Source: Thiorhodovibrio litoralis (GTDB taxonomy: Bacteria; Pseudomonadota; Gammaproteobacteria; Chromatiales; Chromatiaceae). Taken from it: DNA of 64,000 nucleotides. The notes under the pieces are model-generated. The model was not told the origin of the DNA, searched no databases, and saw only the letters and a list, made by a program, of their open reading frames with translations. The stretch covers positions 744,001 to 808,000 of the forward strand of contig NZ_CP121473.1 of the NCBI RefSeq assembly GCF_033954455.1, read 5' to 3'. Below, one piece after another: positions 9,824 to 18,804 of this stretch (position 1 is its first letter; each line of letters starts with the position of its first letter). A program made the position numbers and the translations under genes.

Positions 9824-10175
9824 GGTTGCAGCCACCCTGGGAGATGGGCGCGCGTGTTTGGCGCTGAGGCACGCAAGCGTGATGACGGTTGTTGTTGAAC
9901 GGGAACGATGGGATGCGGACGGTTTCATGCGGATTGGCTGTGAGTCAGAGGCATGTTGATCTTGGTGCCGGTATTGTGGTCGCAGCGCTGACGTTGTCCG
10001 GCGCGCTGCTGCTCGGCTGGCTGCGACAGGCTTGATGCCGATGGCATCGGAGACTAGCGCAGCTGTTTGCGGATCACAAGGATTTGACGCCTGCGGCTAG
10101 CCCTGGCGCCATGGCATCTATCCTGACAAAGGGGGCATCGGTGCCCGTGCCTGTCTGTGCTAGACTCCGGCCTCT

Positions 10176-11009
10176 ATGTTGACCTATCCCAACATCGATC
10201 CTATCGCGCTCGATTTAGGCCCGCTCCAAGTCCACTGGTATGGGCTTATGTACCTGGTTGGCTTCGCGCTTGCCTGGTCGCTCGGGCGCTGGCGCGCGGC
10301 GCGCAGCCACTATTCCAACCTTTGGTCGGCCGACATGGTCGACGATCTCATCTTCTATGGCGTCATCGGCACCATTGCCGGCGGGCGGCTTGGCTACATG
10401 CTGTTTTACGGTCAGGCGCAGATTCTTGAGAACCCGCTTAACCTGCTCAAGGTCTGGCAGGGCGGGATGTCCTTTCACGGTGGGCTGATCGGCGTGCTGA
10501 TTGCGCTGTGGTTGTTTGCGCGAAAATATCGCCTGCGTTTTTTCGAAGTGGGGGATTTTCTCGCGCCTTTGGTACCTCTGGGTCTCCTCGCCGGTCGCAT
10601 CGGCAATTTTATCAATGGCGAGTTGTGGGGCCACCTAGCCGATGTCCCCTGGGCCATGCGCCTGCCATGCCCGCGGTTTCCCGAATATTGCCAGGGGTTG
10701 CCCGCGGGCGCGCTCTGGTCGCTGCCGCTGCATCCCTCGCAACTCTATGAGGCTGCACTCGAGGGCCTGGTGCTCTTCGTGGCGCTGTGGATTTTTTCCA
10801 GCAAGCCGCGCCCGACCATGGCAGTCTCCGGGGTCTTCCTGCTGCTTTATGGTGTGTTTCGCTTCGGCGTCGAATGGGTGCGGCTCCCGGACGCCCATAT
10901 CGGCTATCTGGCCTTCGGCTGGCTGACCATGGGGCAGGTGCTGAGCCTGCCCATGGTGCTGGCCGGCGGTTTCCTGCTGCTCTGGGCGTACCGGCGTCGT
11001 TCGGCCTGA
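10176..11009 (+). CDS. lgt: Prolipoprotein diacylglyceryl transferase
   Basis: Inner-membrane enzyme of 277 aa that moves diacylglyceryl from phosphatidylglycerol to the lipobox Cys of prolipoproteins, the first step of lipoprotein maturation. About seven hydrophobic segments, the signature [13 protein letters not shown] with its essential Arg, and HPSQLYEA near residue 188 identify it. The second enzyme of the pathway, lspA, is also in the window at 42 kb. The 3' end converges with the NdvB-like gene; no clear terminator lies between them. Confidence 0.96.
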   Translation: MLTYPNIDPIALDLGPLQVHWYGLMYLVGFALAWSLGRWRAARSHYSNLWSADMVDDLIFYGVIGTIAGGRLGYMLFYGQAQILENPLNLLKVWQGGMSFHGGLIGVLIALWLFARKYRLRFFEVGDFLAPLVPLGLLAGRIGNFINGELWGHLADVPWAMRLPCPRFPEYCQGLPAGALWSLPLHPSQLYEAALEGLVLFVALWIFSSKPRPTMAVSGVFLLLYGVFRFGVEWVRLPDAHIGYLAFGWLTMGQVLSLPMVLAGGFLLLWAYRRRSA

Positions 11010-11073
11010 GCGGCTGGGGGCTCGCCTGGTCACGCGCCTGGCCACGATAGCGACTCTGTGCCTATCCGTCTGA

Positions 11074-13719
11074 TCAGTGCGGCGGCGTTGCGGCAGCTTT
11101 GTCGGTACTTGCATTGATTAGCGGGTCGTCGATTTTCTCCATGGTGCCGACCAACCCGGCGGGAAGTCGGTGTGAGGCGCTGATGAGCGAAACCGCAACC
11201 GCTGCCAGGTAAGGAATGGCCTGCACCAAGAGCACGCTGGTCCAGACCTTCACATCCAGCATGTAAGCATCCTCGCGCTGCATGATGCAGAAGGCCCCAA
11301 GGCATAGGGCGAGCGCGAACAGGGCTTCTTCGCGCGCATCAAGCAATGCCCTGATCAGTGCCGGCGAGCTGGCCAGCTTGGGTGTGCGCTGGAAAGGCAT
11401 CTTGCCCGAGATCAGCCCAGCGACAATGGCGCGGGCGATGGTGTGCGAGAGCGCGAGTCCCGCCAGGCCTGCGGCGATGCTCTGGCGCCAAGTGGCGGTG
11501 ACCCGGCGACGGTAAAGAAACAGGCTTTTGAGAATTTTAAAGGCAAACAGAACCAGCGGAATCAAGGCCACCGTGATGTAGGGCGGGGTGACCTGATTGG
11601 GGTAAAAGGTCATCGCCAGCGTCCAGCCAAGAGCGGCGAAATTAAATAGCAGGTTGAAGCTGTCTGCGAACCAGGGCAGCCAGCCAGCGACGAAGTGATA
11701 GCGCTGCCCGGCGGAAAGTTCGGTGCGGCGCAGGCCAAACAGCTCGCGCCAATGATGGCCGAGAATGCGCACCGCGCCATAGGCCCAGCGAAAGCGCTGC
11801 TTGCGGAAGTCGGCAAAGCTGTCAGGAATCAGCCCGCGTCCATAGGTGCAGGGAATATACAGCGCCTTGTGCCCGCGCTCGAACAGCCGCAGGCCAAGCT
11901 CGGCGTCCTCGGTGATGCACCACTCGGCCCAGCCTTCGGCGGCTTGCAGCGTCGTGCGGCGAATCATGGTCATGGTGCCATGCTGGATGATGGCATTGCG
12001 CTCGTTGCGGGTGACCATGCCGATATGGAAAAAGCCTCGGTATTCAGCCAGGCACATGGCTTTAAAGGCGTTTTGCCCGCCGTCGCGATAGTCCTGCGGT
12101 GCCTGCACGATGCTCACTTCCTGATCGGCGAAGGCCGGGATCAGGTCGCGCAGCCAGTCGGGTGTGACCACATAGTCGGCATCGATCACGGCGATGACTT
12201 CGGCTTTCGGGTCGGTTTCGCGCAACGCGAAATTGAGCGCGCCTGCCTTAAATCCGGCCAAGGGGTCGACATGGAAAAAGCGGAAGCGCCCGCCCAGACG
12301 CTGGCAATGCGCGCGCACTGGCTGCCAGACATCGGGGTCCTTGGTGTTGTTGTCGATGACCAGCACCTCGAACGCTGGATAATCAAGCTCCGCCAGGGCG
12401 TCCAGGGTTTCGATCAGCAGTTCGGACGGTTCGTTGTAAGCCGGCACATGAATGGAGACAAAGGGTGGGTCTCCGGCCTGATTGCCGCGCACCGGAAAGC
12501 TCCGCCGCCACTGCTTGAGCCAGAATGCCTCGGCCCATTCGTGCGTTTCAGCAACCAGCAGGATGACCACGCCGATGCCGCCAATGAGCAGCAGCACGCC
12601 AACTGCCGTGGTGGCCGGTGTCATGTATTGACGGGTGTAGTCGTAAATAATCCACACCGCCGCGGTCGAGATCGCATAGGTTACCAGCGCGATAAATCCT
12701 TTGCCGGAAGAGGACATGGTCGCGCTGTCGCGATACAGCAGTAACAAAAGCAGCACAGACATGCCGACAGAGAGTGCCGCCAGTTCTTGCCACTGGGGTA
12801 CGCGCACCACCGGCTGGGTGAATTCGAACTTGGGCTCGCGTTCGGCGTTGTAAACGCCCCAGTAGGTGCCAATGGCGCCTTCGATTTGCGTTTTCCACGG
12901 CTGGTCGAAGGCTTCCATCACATAATAGACGTAGCCGGCTTTCTCTGCCTTGGCCAGAAAACGGCGCAGGAAGCGTGTCTGATTGGCCTGCGAGGCCTCG
13001 GCGCCGCGATTGCGCCGCCCGTTGCTGGGCCAGCCGACCTCGCCGATGATGATCTGTTTGTCCGGATAAGCGGCCTGGATTTCCTCGTAGCGATTGAAGG
13101 CGTAACTGACTGCCATATCGATCGGCAGTCCCTCCCAATATGGGAGCAGGTGGATGGCGATGAAATCCACGTGCTCGACCAATTGCGGATATTTAAGCCA
13201 GATGTGCCAGGGCTCCGCGGTGCTGACTGGGAGGTGGGTAATCTTGCGCACGCGCTCGATGTCAGCAATCAGCTCATCGACGGAAACATCTTCGCGCAGG
13301 AGGCTCTCGTTGCCGACCATTACCCGCACGATATTGCTGTGACCCTCACGCAGCAGGCTGATCAGGCGCTTGAGCTCGGCCGCGTTGGCGTCCGGGTCCG
13401 GGCCGATCCAGGCACCCAGAGTGACATTCAAATTGCGCGCGCGCGCGAGCCGCGGGATTTCCTGGAAGGTTTCTTCGAGGCTGTAGGTGCGTATCGCATG
13501 GGCGCGGCTTTCCAGCAGGGCGAGGTCGCTGTCGATTTCCTCGACCGTGGGGAATATCTTCCGCGTCGGATCCTGGTCACTCTGAATCGGTGAGAAGGAG
13601 AATCCCTGAATGCGCGTCGGCCAGGGCGGCTCCGCGGACGGGCGGTTCAGCAGTGCCCAGAGACTGATGGTCAGCACTGCCATCAGCAGTGGAATCATTA
13701 CAGTGGCGAAACGTCTCAT
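11074..13719 (-). CDS. NdvB-like GH17-GT2 beta-glucan synthase
   Basis: An 881-aa membrane protein with two catalytic parts. After an N-terminal anchor, residues ~35-315 form a GH17 (beta-1,3-glucanase/transglucosidase) domain with the acid/base Glu in VGNESL and the nucleophile Glu in GEVGWPSNG. Two hydrophobic segments lead to a processive GT2 domain with DADYV, TEDAELG and the KQRFRW (QxxRW) motif, then several C-terminal membrane helices. This matches NdvB/NdvC proteins that make cyclic or branched beta-glucans in Bradyrhizobium and Pseudomonas. The ATG at 13719 overlaps the stop of the upstream GT39 gene by 4 nt. The product is probably a periplasmic or exported beta-glucan. Confidence 0.88.
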   Translation of the reverse strand: MRRFATVMIPLLMAVLTISLWALLNRPSAEPPWPTRIQGFSFSPIQSDQDPTRKIFPTVEEIDSDLALLESRAHAIRTYSLEETFQEIPRLARARNLNVTLGAWIGPDPDANAAELKRLISLLREGHSNIVRVMVGNESLLREDVSVDELIADIERVRKITHLPVSTAEPWHIWLKYPQLVEHVDFIAIHLLPYWEGLPIDMAVSYAFNRYEEIQAAYPDKQIIIGEVGWPSNGRRNRGAEASQANQTRFLRRFLAKAEKAGYVYYVMEAFDQPWKTQIEGAIGTYWGVYNAEREPKFEFTQPVVRVPQWQELAALSVGMSVLLLLLLYRDSATMSSSGKGFIALVTYAISTAAVWIIYDYTRQYMTPATTAVGVLLLIGGIGVVILLVAETHEWAEAFWLKQWRRSFPVRGNQAGDPPFVSIHVPAYNEPSELLIETLDALAELDYPAFEVLVIDNNTKDPDVWQPVRAHCQRLGGRFRFFHVDPLAGFKAGALNFALRETDPKAEVIAVIDADYVVTPDWLRDLIPAFADQEVSIVQAPQDYRDGGQNAFKAMCLAEYRGFFHIGMVTRNERNAIIQHGTMTMIRRTTLQAAEGWAEWCITEDAELGLRLFERGHKALYIPCTYGRGLIPDSFADFRKQRFRWAYGAVRILGHHWRELFGLRRTELSAGQRYHFVAGWLPWFADSFNLLFNFAALGWTLAMTFYPNQVTPPYITVALIPLVLFAFKILKSLFLYRRRVTATWRQSIAAGLAGLALSHTIARAIVAGLISGKMPFQRTPKLASSPALIRALLDAREEALFALALCLGAFCIMQREDAYMLDVKVWTSVLLVQAIPYLAAVAVSLISASHRLPAGLVGTMEKIDDPLINASTDKAAATPPH

Positions 13720-15548
13720 CGGGAATCCGGGAGCCTGGGCTCGGTTGCCAAGTCGCCATGGTCGCCCGCGGGGCTGGTTTCGGCGGGCACAGCTTGCAGC
13801 CATTGCCAATGACCTGGGAGTGGCCGCAGGGTGCGGTGCCGCGCTGCGGAGCCTTTATCTGAGTCCGGTTCTGATCCCGATTCTGAGTCGGGTTCTGAGC
13901 CGGGATCTGTGTCAGGTTCTGAAGCGAGGGCGGCACTGAGCCGGGCCGAGGGTGTGAGCGCAAAAATGCTGTCAAAACCATCAGGGACTGTCAGTGGCTG
14001 CGCGCTGCCGGGCTCGCCCCAGATTCGGACATTGGGTGCGAGGTGATAGGCAAGGGAAATCAGCTCACCGGTGCCAACACCGCTCGGACTGACCACCAGC
14101 AGCGGGGCTGGCGCGGCATTGATCAAGCGTGCGACATCGCGATTACCCGCGCTGAAATTCTTGTTCCACCAGCTGTCCGCCGCGTAAATGACGGAAAAGG
14201 ACCAGAGCCCCGCTAACACCAGCGCGGCGAGCAGCGCAGCGGCGGCTCGCCGCCACAGGATCGCGGCGCCCGCGAGTGCCTGCCCCAGGCTCCATGCCAG
14301 CATCAGCTGCAAGGCAACCAGGCCGGGCAATGCGTAGCGCGGGTGCTGAGAGCGGCTGCCGCCAAGGAGCAGATCCGGACCAAGCACCACTCCGATGAAG
14401 GTGAGTGCCAAGAGCGGGAGCATCCAGACGGCCGGGCGCGGCGCTGCGCGCAGGTAATACCCCCATGCCCATATGATGGGAAGCAGCAGCAGGGCGCTCA
14501 AGGCAAGAACTTCTCTACGCCCGCCTGCTGGCTGGAGGTCGACAAACACTCGTGTCAGATGAGCGCGCCATGCCAGCAAAATGTCCGTGAGCGGAATGGG
14601 ACGCTCCATCCAGGAGGTAAAATCGTCGACGTGATCAGCAGACACGGCCATCACGACGAGCCAGGGAGTAAACAGCAGCACGGCCGCAACGATGGCGAGA
14701 GCAAAACGCGTGGCCAGTGCGCGTAGCCCCTGTCGCCAGCCAGGGCGATGGGCGCTCGCGAGCAGCCCGAACAAACCATGCATCGGAATCAGCAGCACCG
14801 ATAGCAAATGGGTATAGAGCGCGAGTGCCATCAGCACCGCGTAACCGGCCCATGTGGCTTTGTCGCCGGCGCGCAGGGCACGCACGAAGCAGGCGCTCGC
14901 GGCGATGACCAGGAGGGTCCAGAGTGCGTATTGGCGCCCTTCCTGAGCGTAGAGCAGATGCAGCGGAGAGACCGCCACCAGCAGCGCTGCCAGCGTGGGC
15001 ACCGGCCAGGGCCCCAGCCAGGACAGGCTCCAGTCGGCCGGTTGCTTCCACAGTCCGCGCGCCTCGGTCTGGTTGGATTCCCGCGCGAAGAGCTCGCGCA
15101 TCAGCCAGAAGGCGGCGAGCGGCAGCAAGGCGCCAAACAGGGCCGCGAGCCCGCGCATGGCAATGACCGGCTCAAGCGGCAGCGCGAGCACCGCTCGCAC
15201 CAGCAGGTAGTAGAGTGGCGGATGCTCAGGGTGGCGCATCAGGGCGGTCAGCGCAGCGCCCCAGGAGCCGGGCGGTCCCTGCTGGAAGGCCAACACCTCG
15301 GCGGGCGAGAGCAGGCGCGCGCTGAACAGGCTCTGGTTGACTTCGCTCGCGGTGTGGCCCAGCACCCGGATGAGGGTGAAGACCTCGTCGTGCCAGACCA
15401 ATAAATGATCCAGTCCGAGCAGACGCCACAGGCTGAGCGCCGCAATCAGACTGGTCAGCAGCACCGCGGGCAGTGCGGCCAGCCACAAGGGAGGCCGCGC
15501 GGGCGCGAGCTCTTGCGGAATGATCTGCCGCAGCGCGTTTTGCATCAA
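13716..15548 (-). CDS. GT39-type membrane glycosyltransferase
   Basis: A 610-aa protein with about 10-12 membrane segments and the ArnT/PMT-like (GT39/PMT_2) signatures: the acidic WHDEVFT in the first periplasmic loop and HPPLYYLLVR. Such enzymes move sugars from polyprenyl-phosphate donors to periplasmic acceptors. It lies 7 nt downstream of dcd and is translationally coupled to the NdvB-like synthase, so it may modify or feed that glucan (inference). The C-terminal tail is odd: a stretch rich in Ser/Glu/Pro/Asp encoded by a 12-nt tandem repeat at 13861-13920. Confidence 0.83.
   Translation of the reverse strand: MMQNALRQIIPQELAPARPPLWLAALPAVLLTSLIAALSLWRLLGLDHLLVWHDEVFTLIRVLGHTASEVNQSLFSARLLSPAEVLAFQQGPPGSWGAALTALMRHPEHPPLYYLLVRAVLALPLEPVIAMRGLAALFGALLPLAAFWLMRELFARESNQTEARGLWKQPADWSLSWLGPWPVPTLAALLVAVSPLHLLYAQEGRQYALWTLLVIAASACFVRALRAGDKATWAGYAVLMALALYTHLLSVLLIPMHGLFGLLASAHRPGWRQGLRALATRFALAIVAAVLLFTPWLVVMAVSADHVDDFTSWMERPIPLTDILLAWRAHLTRVFVDLQPAGGRREVLALSALLLLPIIWAWGYYLRAAPRPAVWMLPLLALTFIGVVLGPDLLLGGSRSQHPRYALPGLVALQLMLAWSLGQALAGAAILWRRAAAALLAALVLAGLWSFSVIYAADSWWNKNFSAGNRDVARLINAAPAPLLVVSPSGVGTGELISLAYHLAPNVRIWGEPGSAQPLTVPDGFDSIFALTPSARLSAALASEPDTDPGSEPDSESGSEPDSDKGSAARHRTLRPLPGHWQWLQAVPAETSPAGDHGDLATEPRLPDSR
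13861..13920. repeat. 5 x 12-nt degenerate tandem repeat in the GT39 gene tail
   Basis: Five adjacent 12-nt units based on gagtcgggttct, each with one to four changes, encode the SEPD/SESG-type blocks near the C-terminus of the GT39-type protein. The unit is a multiple of three, so copy changes keep frame. Confidence 0.82.
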
Positions 15549-15555
15549 GCAGGGC

Positions 15556-16125
15556 TCAGGGTTTGGGCAAGGTTACGCCGCGCTGCCCCTGATATTTGCC
15601 TTTGCGGTCACGGTAAGAGCTCTCGCAGACTTCGTCGGATTCAAAAAACAGAATCTGGGCGACACCTTCGTTGGCGTAGATTTTGGCGGGCAGCGGGGTG
15701 GTGTTGGAGAACTCGAGCGTGACATGGCCTTCCCACTCCGGCTCCAGTGGAGTGACATTGACGATGATGCCGCAACGCGCATAGGTGCTCTTGCCCAGAC
15801 ACAGCGTCAGCACATTGCGCGGGATGCGGAAATACTCCACGGTGCGCGCCAGCGCGAAGGAGTTGGGCGGAATCATGCAAACATCGGCGCGCAGATCGAC
15901 AAAGCTCGAGGCGTCGAAGTCTTTCGGGTCGACAATCGCCGAGTTGATGTTGGTGAAAATCTTGAACTCGTCCGCGCAGCGGATATCGTAGCCGTAGCTC
16001 GAGGTGCCATAAGAGATGACATGTCCGCCATCAGGCGCGGTGCGCACTTGGCCCGGCTCGAATGGCTCAATCATGGCGTTCTCGCTCGCCATGCGGCGAA
16101 TCCAGCGGTCGGATTTAATGCTCAA
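15556..16125 (-). CDS. dcd: dCTP deaminase
   Basis: A 189-aa trimeric dCTP deaminase that converts dCTP to dUTP, feeding dTMP synthesis. Family motifs are complete: SSYGYDIRC, the nucleotide-binding KSTYARCGI, the catalytic Glu in [12 protein letters not shown], and the C-terminal [14 protein letters not shown]. Length matches E. coli Dcd (193 aa). It heads a minus-strand group with the two glycosyltransferases, with a 7-nt gap to the GT39 gene. Confidence 0.97.
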   Translation of the reverse strand: MSIKSDRWIRRMASENAMIEPFEPGQVRTAPDGGHVISYGTSSYGYDIRCADEFKIFTNINSAIVDPKDFDASSFVDLRADVCMIPPNSFALARTVEYFRIPRNVLTLCLGKSTYARCGIIVNVTPLEPEWEGHVTLEFSNTTPLPAKIYANEGVAQILFFESDEVCESSYRDRKGKYQGQRGVTLPKP

Positions 16126-16181
16126 CTAATGGGCCTCCGTAAAGGGTTGGTCGCCCCGAGCTCAAGGTGCAAGTCATGGCC

Positions 16182-17414
16182 CTAGCTCGCTCCAAACAGC
16201 GGTGCGTCCACCCGGGGCTCGCGCTTGCGCGGCGCGGCCTTTGGGCTCTCTGGCAGCCAGACGATGCTGCCCGCCGGAATGGGAGCGAAGCCGTCGCGGA
16301 TAGGGTTGCGCCAGGCGGGATTGGCGCGAATCAGTTCGTGCACCGGGATCTCATGCTCCCTGGCAAACGCACTCAAGGTCTGGCTGCGGGTAAGACGCAG
16401 CGGCTTGTGGGCGACGGGTGCTTCGTAGCTGATACCGCCAGGGAAGTAAGCGTTCGCGTTTCTTGCGACATAGCGCGCGGCGAGAAATTCCGCGTAGAAA
16501 TTGCGCGAGGCAAAGCCGAAATAGCGCCCTTGGTAGTTCTGGACGATGTTGCCGATGTCGTTGCCATGCATCCGCTTGGCGTTGTTCATCCCGCCGACGC
16601 CATGGTTATAAGAGGTAATCGCGAGCGGCCAGCTGCCGAGCTGACGATGGGCCTCGGCCAGGTAACGCGCGGCGGCGTCCGCGGCGATGAAGGGGTCGAG
16701 TCGCTCATCCATCGCGCCATTGACCGTCATGTAATGGCGGCCGGTTGAGCGAATGAACTGCCACATGCCGGCCGCCCCAGCGCTCGAGCGGGCATTGAGC
16801 TGGAAGGAGGATTCCACATGCGGCAAGTAGGCCAGGTCATCAGGCACACCATGGCGGCGAAAAATCTCCCTGAATTCCTTGTCGTAGCGTCCACTCAACT
16901 CGAGTCCGCGATGAAATCGCTCGCGCAGACCGCGCTGGCTGCGCACGCGCTCGGCGGGGTCGATCAGGGCCGCAGTGCCGCCTGCCTTGCGGAGCTGCGC
17001 TGCGAGCGCGCGTTCCTCGCTGGTGAGCGTGGCATTGCTGGCAACCTTTTGCGCGAGCTGAGTCAATCGGCCGCGCCACGACGCTTTCAGGTGGTCGACG
17101 AAATCCTGCTGGCGACCTGTATAGGATGGTTTGATCGGGCCGGGCAGGGTGGCGACCTGGTAGATCACATCCATGTAGCGGTCATCATGGATGGCCACCT
17201 GTGCGCGGCTCCATTCGGAGTAGACCTTGCGCCAGAAGTCGACGTTGGGCTCGAGACGCGCCGGGATTTCGAAGTCCCTTGTGGCGGACTTGGCGTAATC
17301 GGGTTTGATTGCAGATGTGGTGCAGCCGGTCAGCAGCAGGCTCACTATCGGCAGGAAGATCGCAAGAAGCAGGGCCGCGCAAAGCGGCTGCCGCTGCCAG
17401 GCAGATTGGCGCAT
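16182..17414 (-). CDS. Lytic murein transglycosylase (MltD-like lipoprotein)
   Basis: A 410-aa envelope lipoprotein with an SLT (family 1) domain. The signal peptide ends in the lipobox LLTGC. The catalytic Glu is in HVESSFQLNARSSAGAAGMWQF, followed by the YNHG motif of MltD-type enzymes. One LysM-like segment near the C-terminus (LTRSQTLSAFAREHEIPVHELIRAN) would bind peptidoglycan. These enzymes cut the MurNAc-GlcNAc bond to form 1,6-anhydro ends. E. coli MltD has more LysM repeats, so this is a shorter relative. The ATG at 17414 is preferred to a GTG three codons earlier. Confidence 0.88.
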   Translation of the reverse strand: MRQSAWQRQPLCAALLLAIFLPIVSLLLTGCTTSAIKPDYAKSATRDFEIPARLEPNVDFWRKVYSEWSRAQVAIHDDRYMDVIYQVATLPGPIKPSYTGRQQDFVDHLKASWRGRLTQLAQKVASNATLTSEERALAAQLRKAGGTAALIDPAERVRSQRGLRERFHRGLELSGRYDKEFREIFRRHGVPDDLAYLPHVESSFQLNARSSAGAAGMWQFIRSTGRHYMTVNGAMDERLDPFIAADAAARYLAEAHRQLGSWPLAITSYNHGVGGMNNAKRMHGNDIGNIVQNYQGRYFGFASRNFYAEFLAARYVARNANAYFPGGISYEAPVAHKPLRLTRSQTLSAFAREHEIPVHELIRANPAWRNPIRDGFAPIPAGSIVWLPESPKAAPRKREPRVDAPLFGAS

Positions 17415-17581
17415 GACAAACACTTCAATGAGTCGGAATGGAGCCGGACGGGGTGATCATGTGGCTGGGTGATTTGGTCTCACGCGGGCCAGCGTCACCA
17501 CCATCATCCCCGCCACTACGCCCGCAAACGCCAATTTTACCCCAAAATGCGCCGAAAATTTCGCGGACTAGTGACCGCTGC

Positions 17582-17611
17582 GCCACCGGCGAACCGCGGC
17601 TCGCCGGTGGC
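17582..17611. terminator. Perfect 11-bp stem-loop between mltD-like and XRE genes
   Basis: gccaccggcga at 17582-17592 pairs perfectly with 17601-17611 around an 8-nt loop. It lies downstream of the XRE gene on the minus strand and upstream of the transglycosylase gene. There is no T-run, so it is at most a Rho-assisted or structural terminator. The rest of the 17415-17699 gap holds no gene I can support. Confidence 0.45.
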
Positions 17612-17699
17612 TGGGTTGGGGTAGGCCCCCCGTGTTGCGCGTTTCCCGCGTCTTTAGGCAGGCATATCTTAGTCTGGTCTTAGCCGGCCTTTTCCAGGC

Positions 17700-18080
17700 T
17701 TACTCCGCCATCTCCAGGCGACTGCGCATGGCCGGGACCGAGTATTCGCGCTGTACCTCGCACACGCGCAGGATGGTGTCCTTGCCGCGTTCATCGCTGT
17801 TGCGGAAGGCATCGATCATTTTCCATTCTGTCTTGCTCAGCGGCGACTTGTCGTCCAGGCACATCAGATAGGTTGGCGTCAGGCCGTCGAGTGCGTTGGA
17901 CAGCTCGGCAGCTTCTTCCAGACCCATGCGGCGGATGCCCTGCTCGTAGTTGCTGATGCGTGACTTCGACAGGGAATTGGTGCGCGCGGCCAGCTCAGCC
18001 AGGCTGTAACCATGGGCATTACGGGCGGCGCGCAGGCGTTGGCCAATCTTTTTGGTGAGGTTGATGCTTTCTTCGTCCAT
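17700..18080 (-). CDS. XRE-family transcriptional regulator
   Basis: A 126-aa DNA-binding protein. A Cro/C1-type helix-turn-helix covers about residues 8-65 (IGQRLRAARNAHGYSLAELA with recognition helix around SLSKSRISNYEQG). The remaining C-terminal half is helical and may dimerise. The ATG at 18080 is chosen over an upstream GTG because GAGAGAAAA precedes it and the upstream extension would run into the palindromic operator. It has its own promoter overlapped by a perfect 35-bp palindrome, so autoregulation is likely. No adjacent phage or toxin gene is visible; its other targets are unknown. Confidence 0.87.
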   Translation of the reverse strand: MDEESINLTKKIGQRLRAARNAHGYSLAELAARTNSLSKSRISNYEQGIRRMGLEEAAELSNALDGLTPTYLMCLDDKSPLSKTEWKMIDAFRNSDERGKDTILRVCEVQREYSVPAMRSRLEMAE

Positions 18081-18116
18081 TTTTCTCTCTCGTATTGGGG
18101 TGAAATGTCTTTTCAG

Positions 18117-18187
18117 TGGACGTTTGTAGGGAGATTCCCTACAAACGTCCATGTCTGATATCGTACACTTCCAATCCCAAAGGTCAA
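18117..18187 (-). promoter_or_regulatory. Promoter and 35-bp palindromic operator of the XRE gene
   Basis: A perfect palindrome with 16-bp arms (18117-18132 and 18136-18151) and a 3-nt centre reads tggacgtttgtaggga and its complement. On the minus strand a TTGACC (18187-18182) and TACGAT (18165-18160) pair with 16-bp spacing lies just upstream, so the palindrome sits at the expected transcription start, 37 bp before the XRE start codon. This is the classic layout for an autorepressor binding as a dimer. Confidence 0.8.
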
Positions 18188-18804
18188 GGGATTCTTTTCA
18201 TCGATAACAATCTGAATCCCGTATTTGCCGCTCCATTTCGCTCCGAGTGCCCGCGGCCAGGTAGCGCAGCTTGCTGTTCTAGGTGGAGTGTGGGGGAGAG
18301 GGAGCGACCAAAGTCGCTACTTTTTAAGAGGATGCGTCTGAGCGGTCTGAGTTCGCTGATAGGCGCGATGCCTTGAGGCGCTTGGAAATCGCTTATCGCC
18401 CTGGAAGCAACCGGAGTGAGGCGCTGAAAGACGATCACGAAAAGACAGGAAAACCTGGCAGTCACGGACAAAAAAATCTGCGCCGATACTGTGTCTTTTC
18501 TGGTTCTGCTTTCAGTTTGCCTTTGCGCTCAAAGGGTTGCGGATTCAGGATAAAGTCGCGTTGGCGCCAACTAACGCCAACGGCTCGGCATCTGGAGAGG
18601 TCGAGCCAATATCGTGACAAAGACCCGCAATCCGGCGCGGTGTGCGCTGCCGGCGGAGGGATGGTGATGCTTGGACAGGTGCCGGGCAAGGCAACCCGGG
18701 CGCTGGCAAACCCCAGTGTCGTGCCCGATGTTGACCGGAATCTTAGGTTGGGGTGCCGGCGGGGGTACTTGCCGACTTGGCAAGTGCGTGAGGAGGGTGC
18801 GAGC
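18188..18804. other. Intergenic region with no supported gene
   Basis: About 620 nt between the XRE promoter and the 3' end of tatC. Open frames here have atypical composition or only shadow tatC. One small stem-loop (cgttggcg 18559-18566 with 18575-18582) is visible. No RNA gene or mobile element was recognised. Confidence 0.6.

Noticed and set aside
17582-17611. 11-bp perfect hairpin as an intrinsic terminator
   Set aside because: No T-run on either side; listed only as a stem-loop with low confidence.
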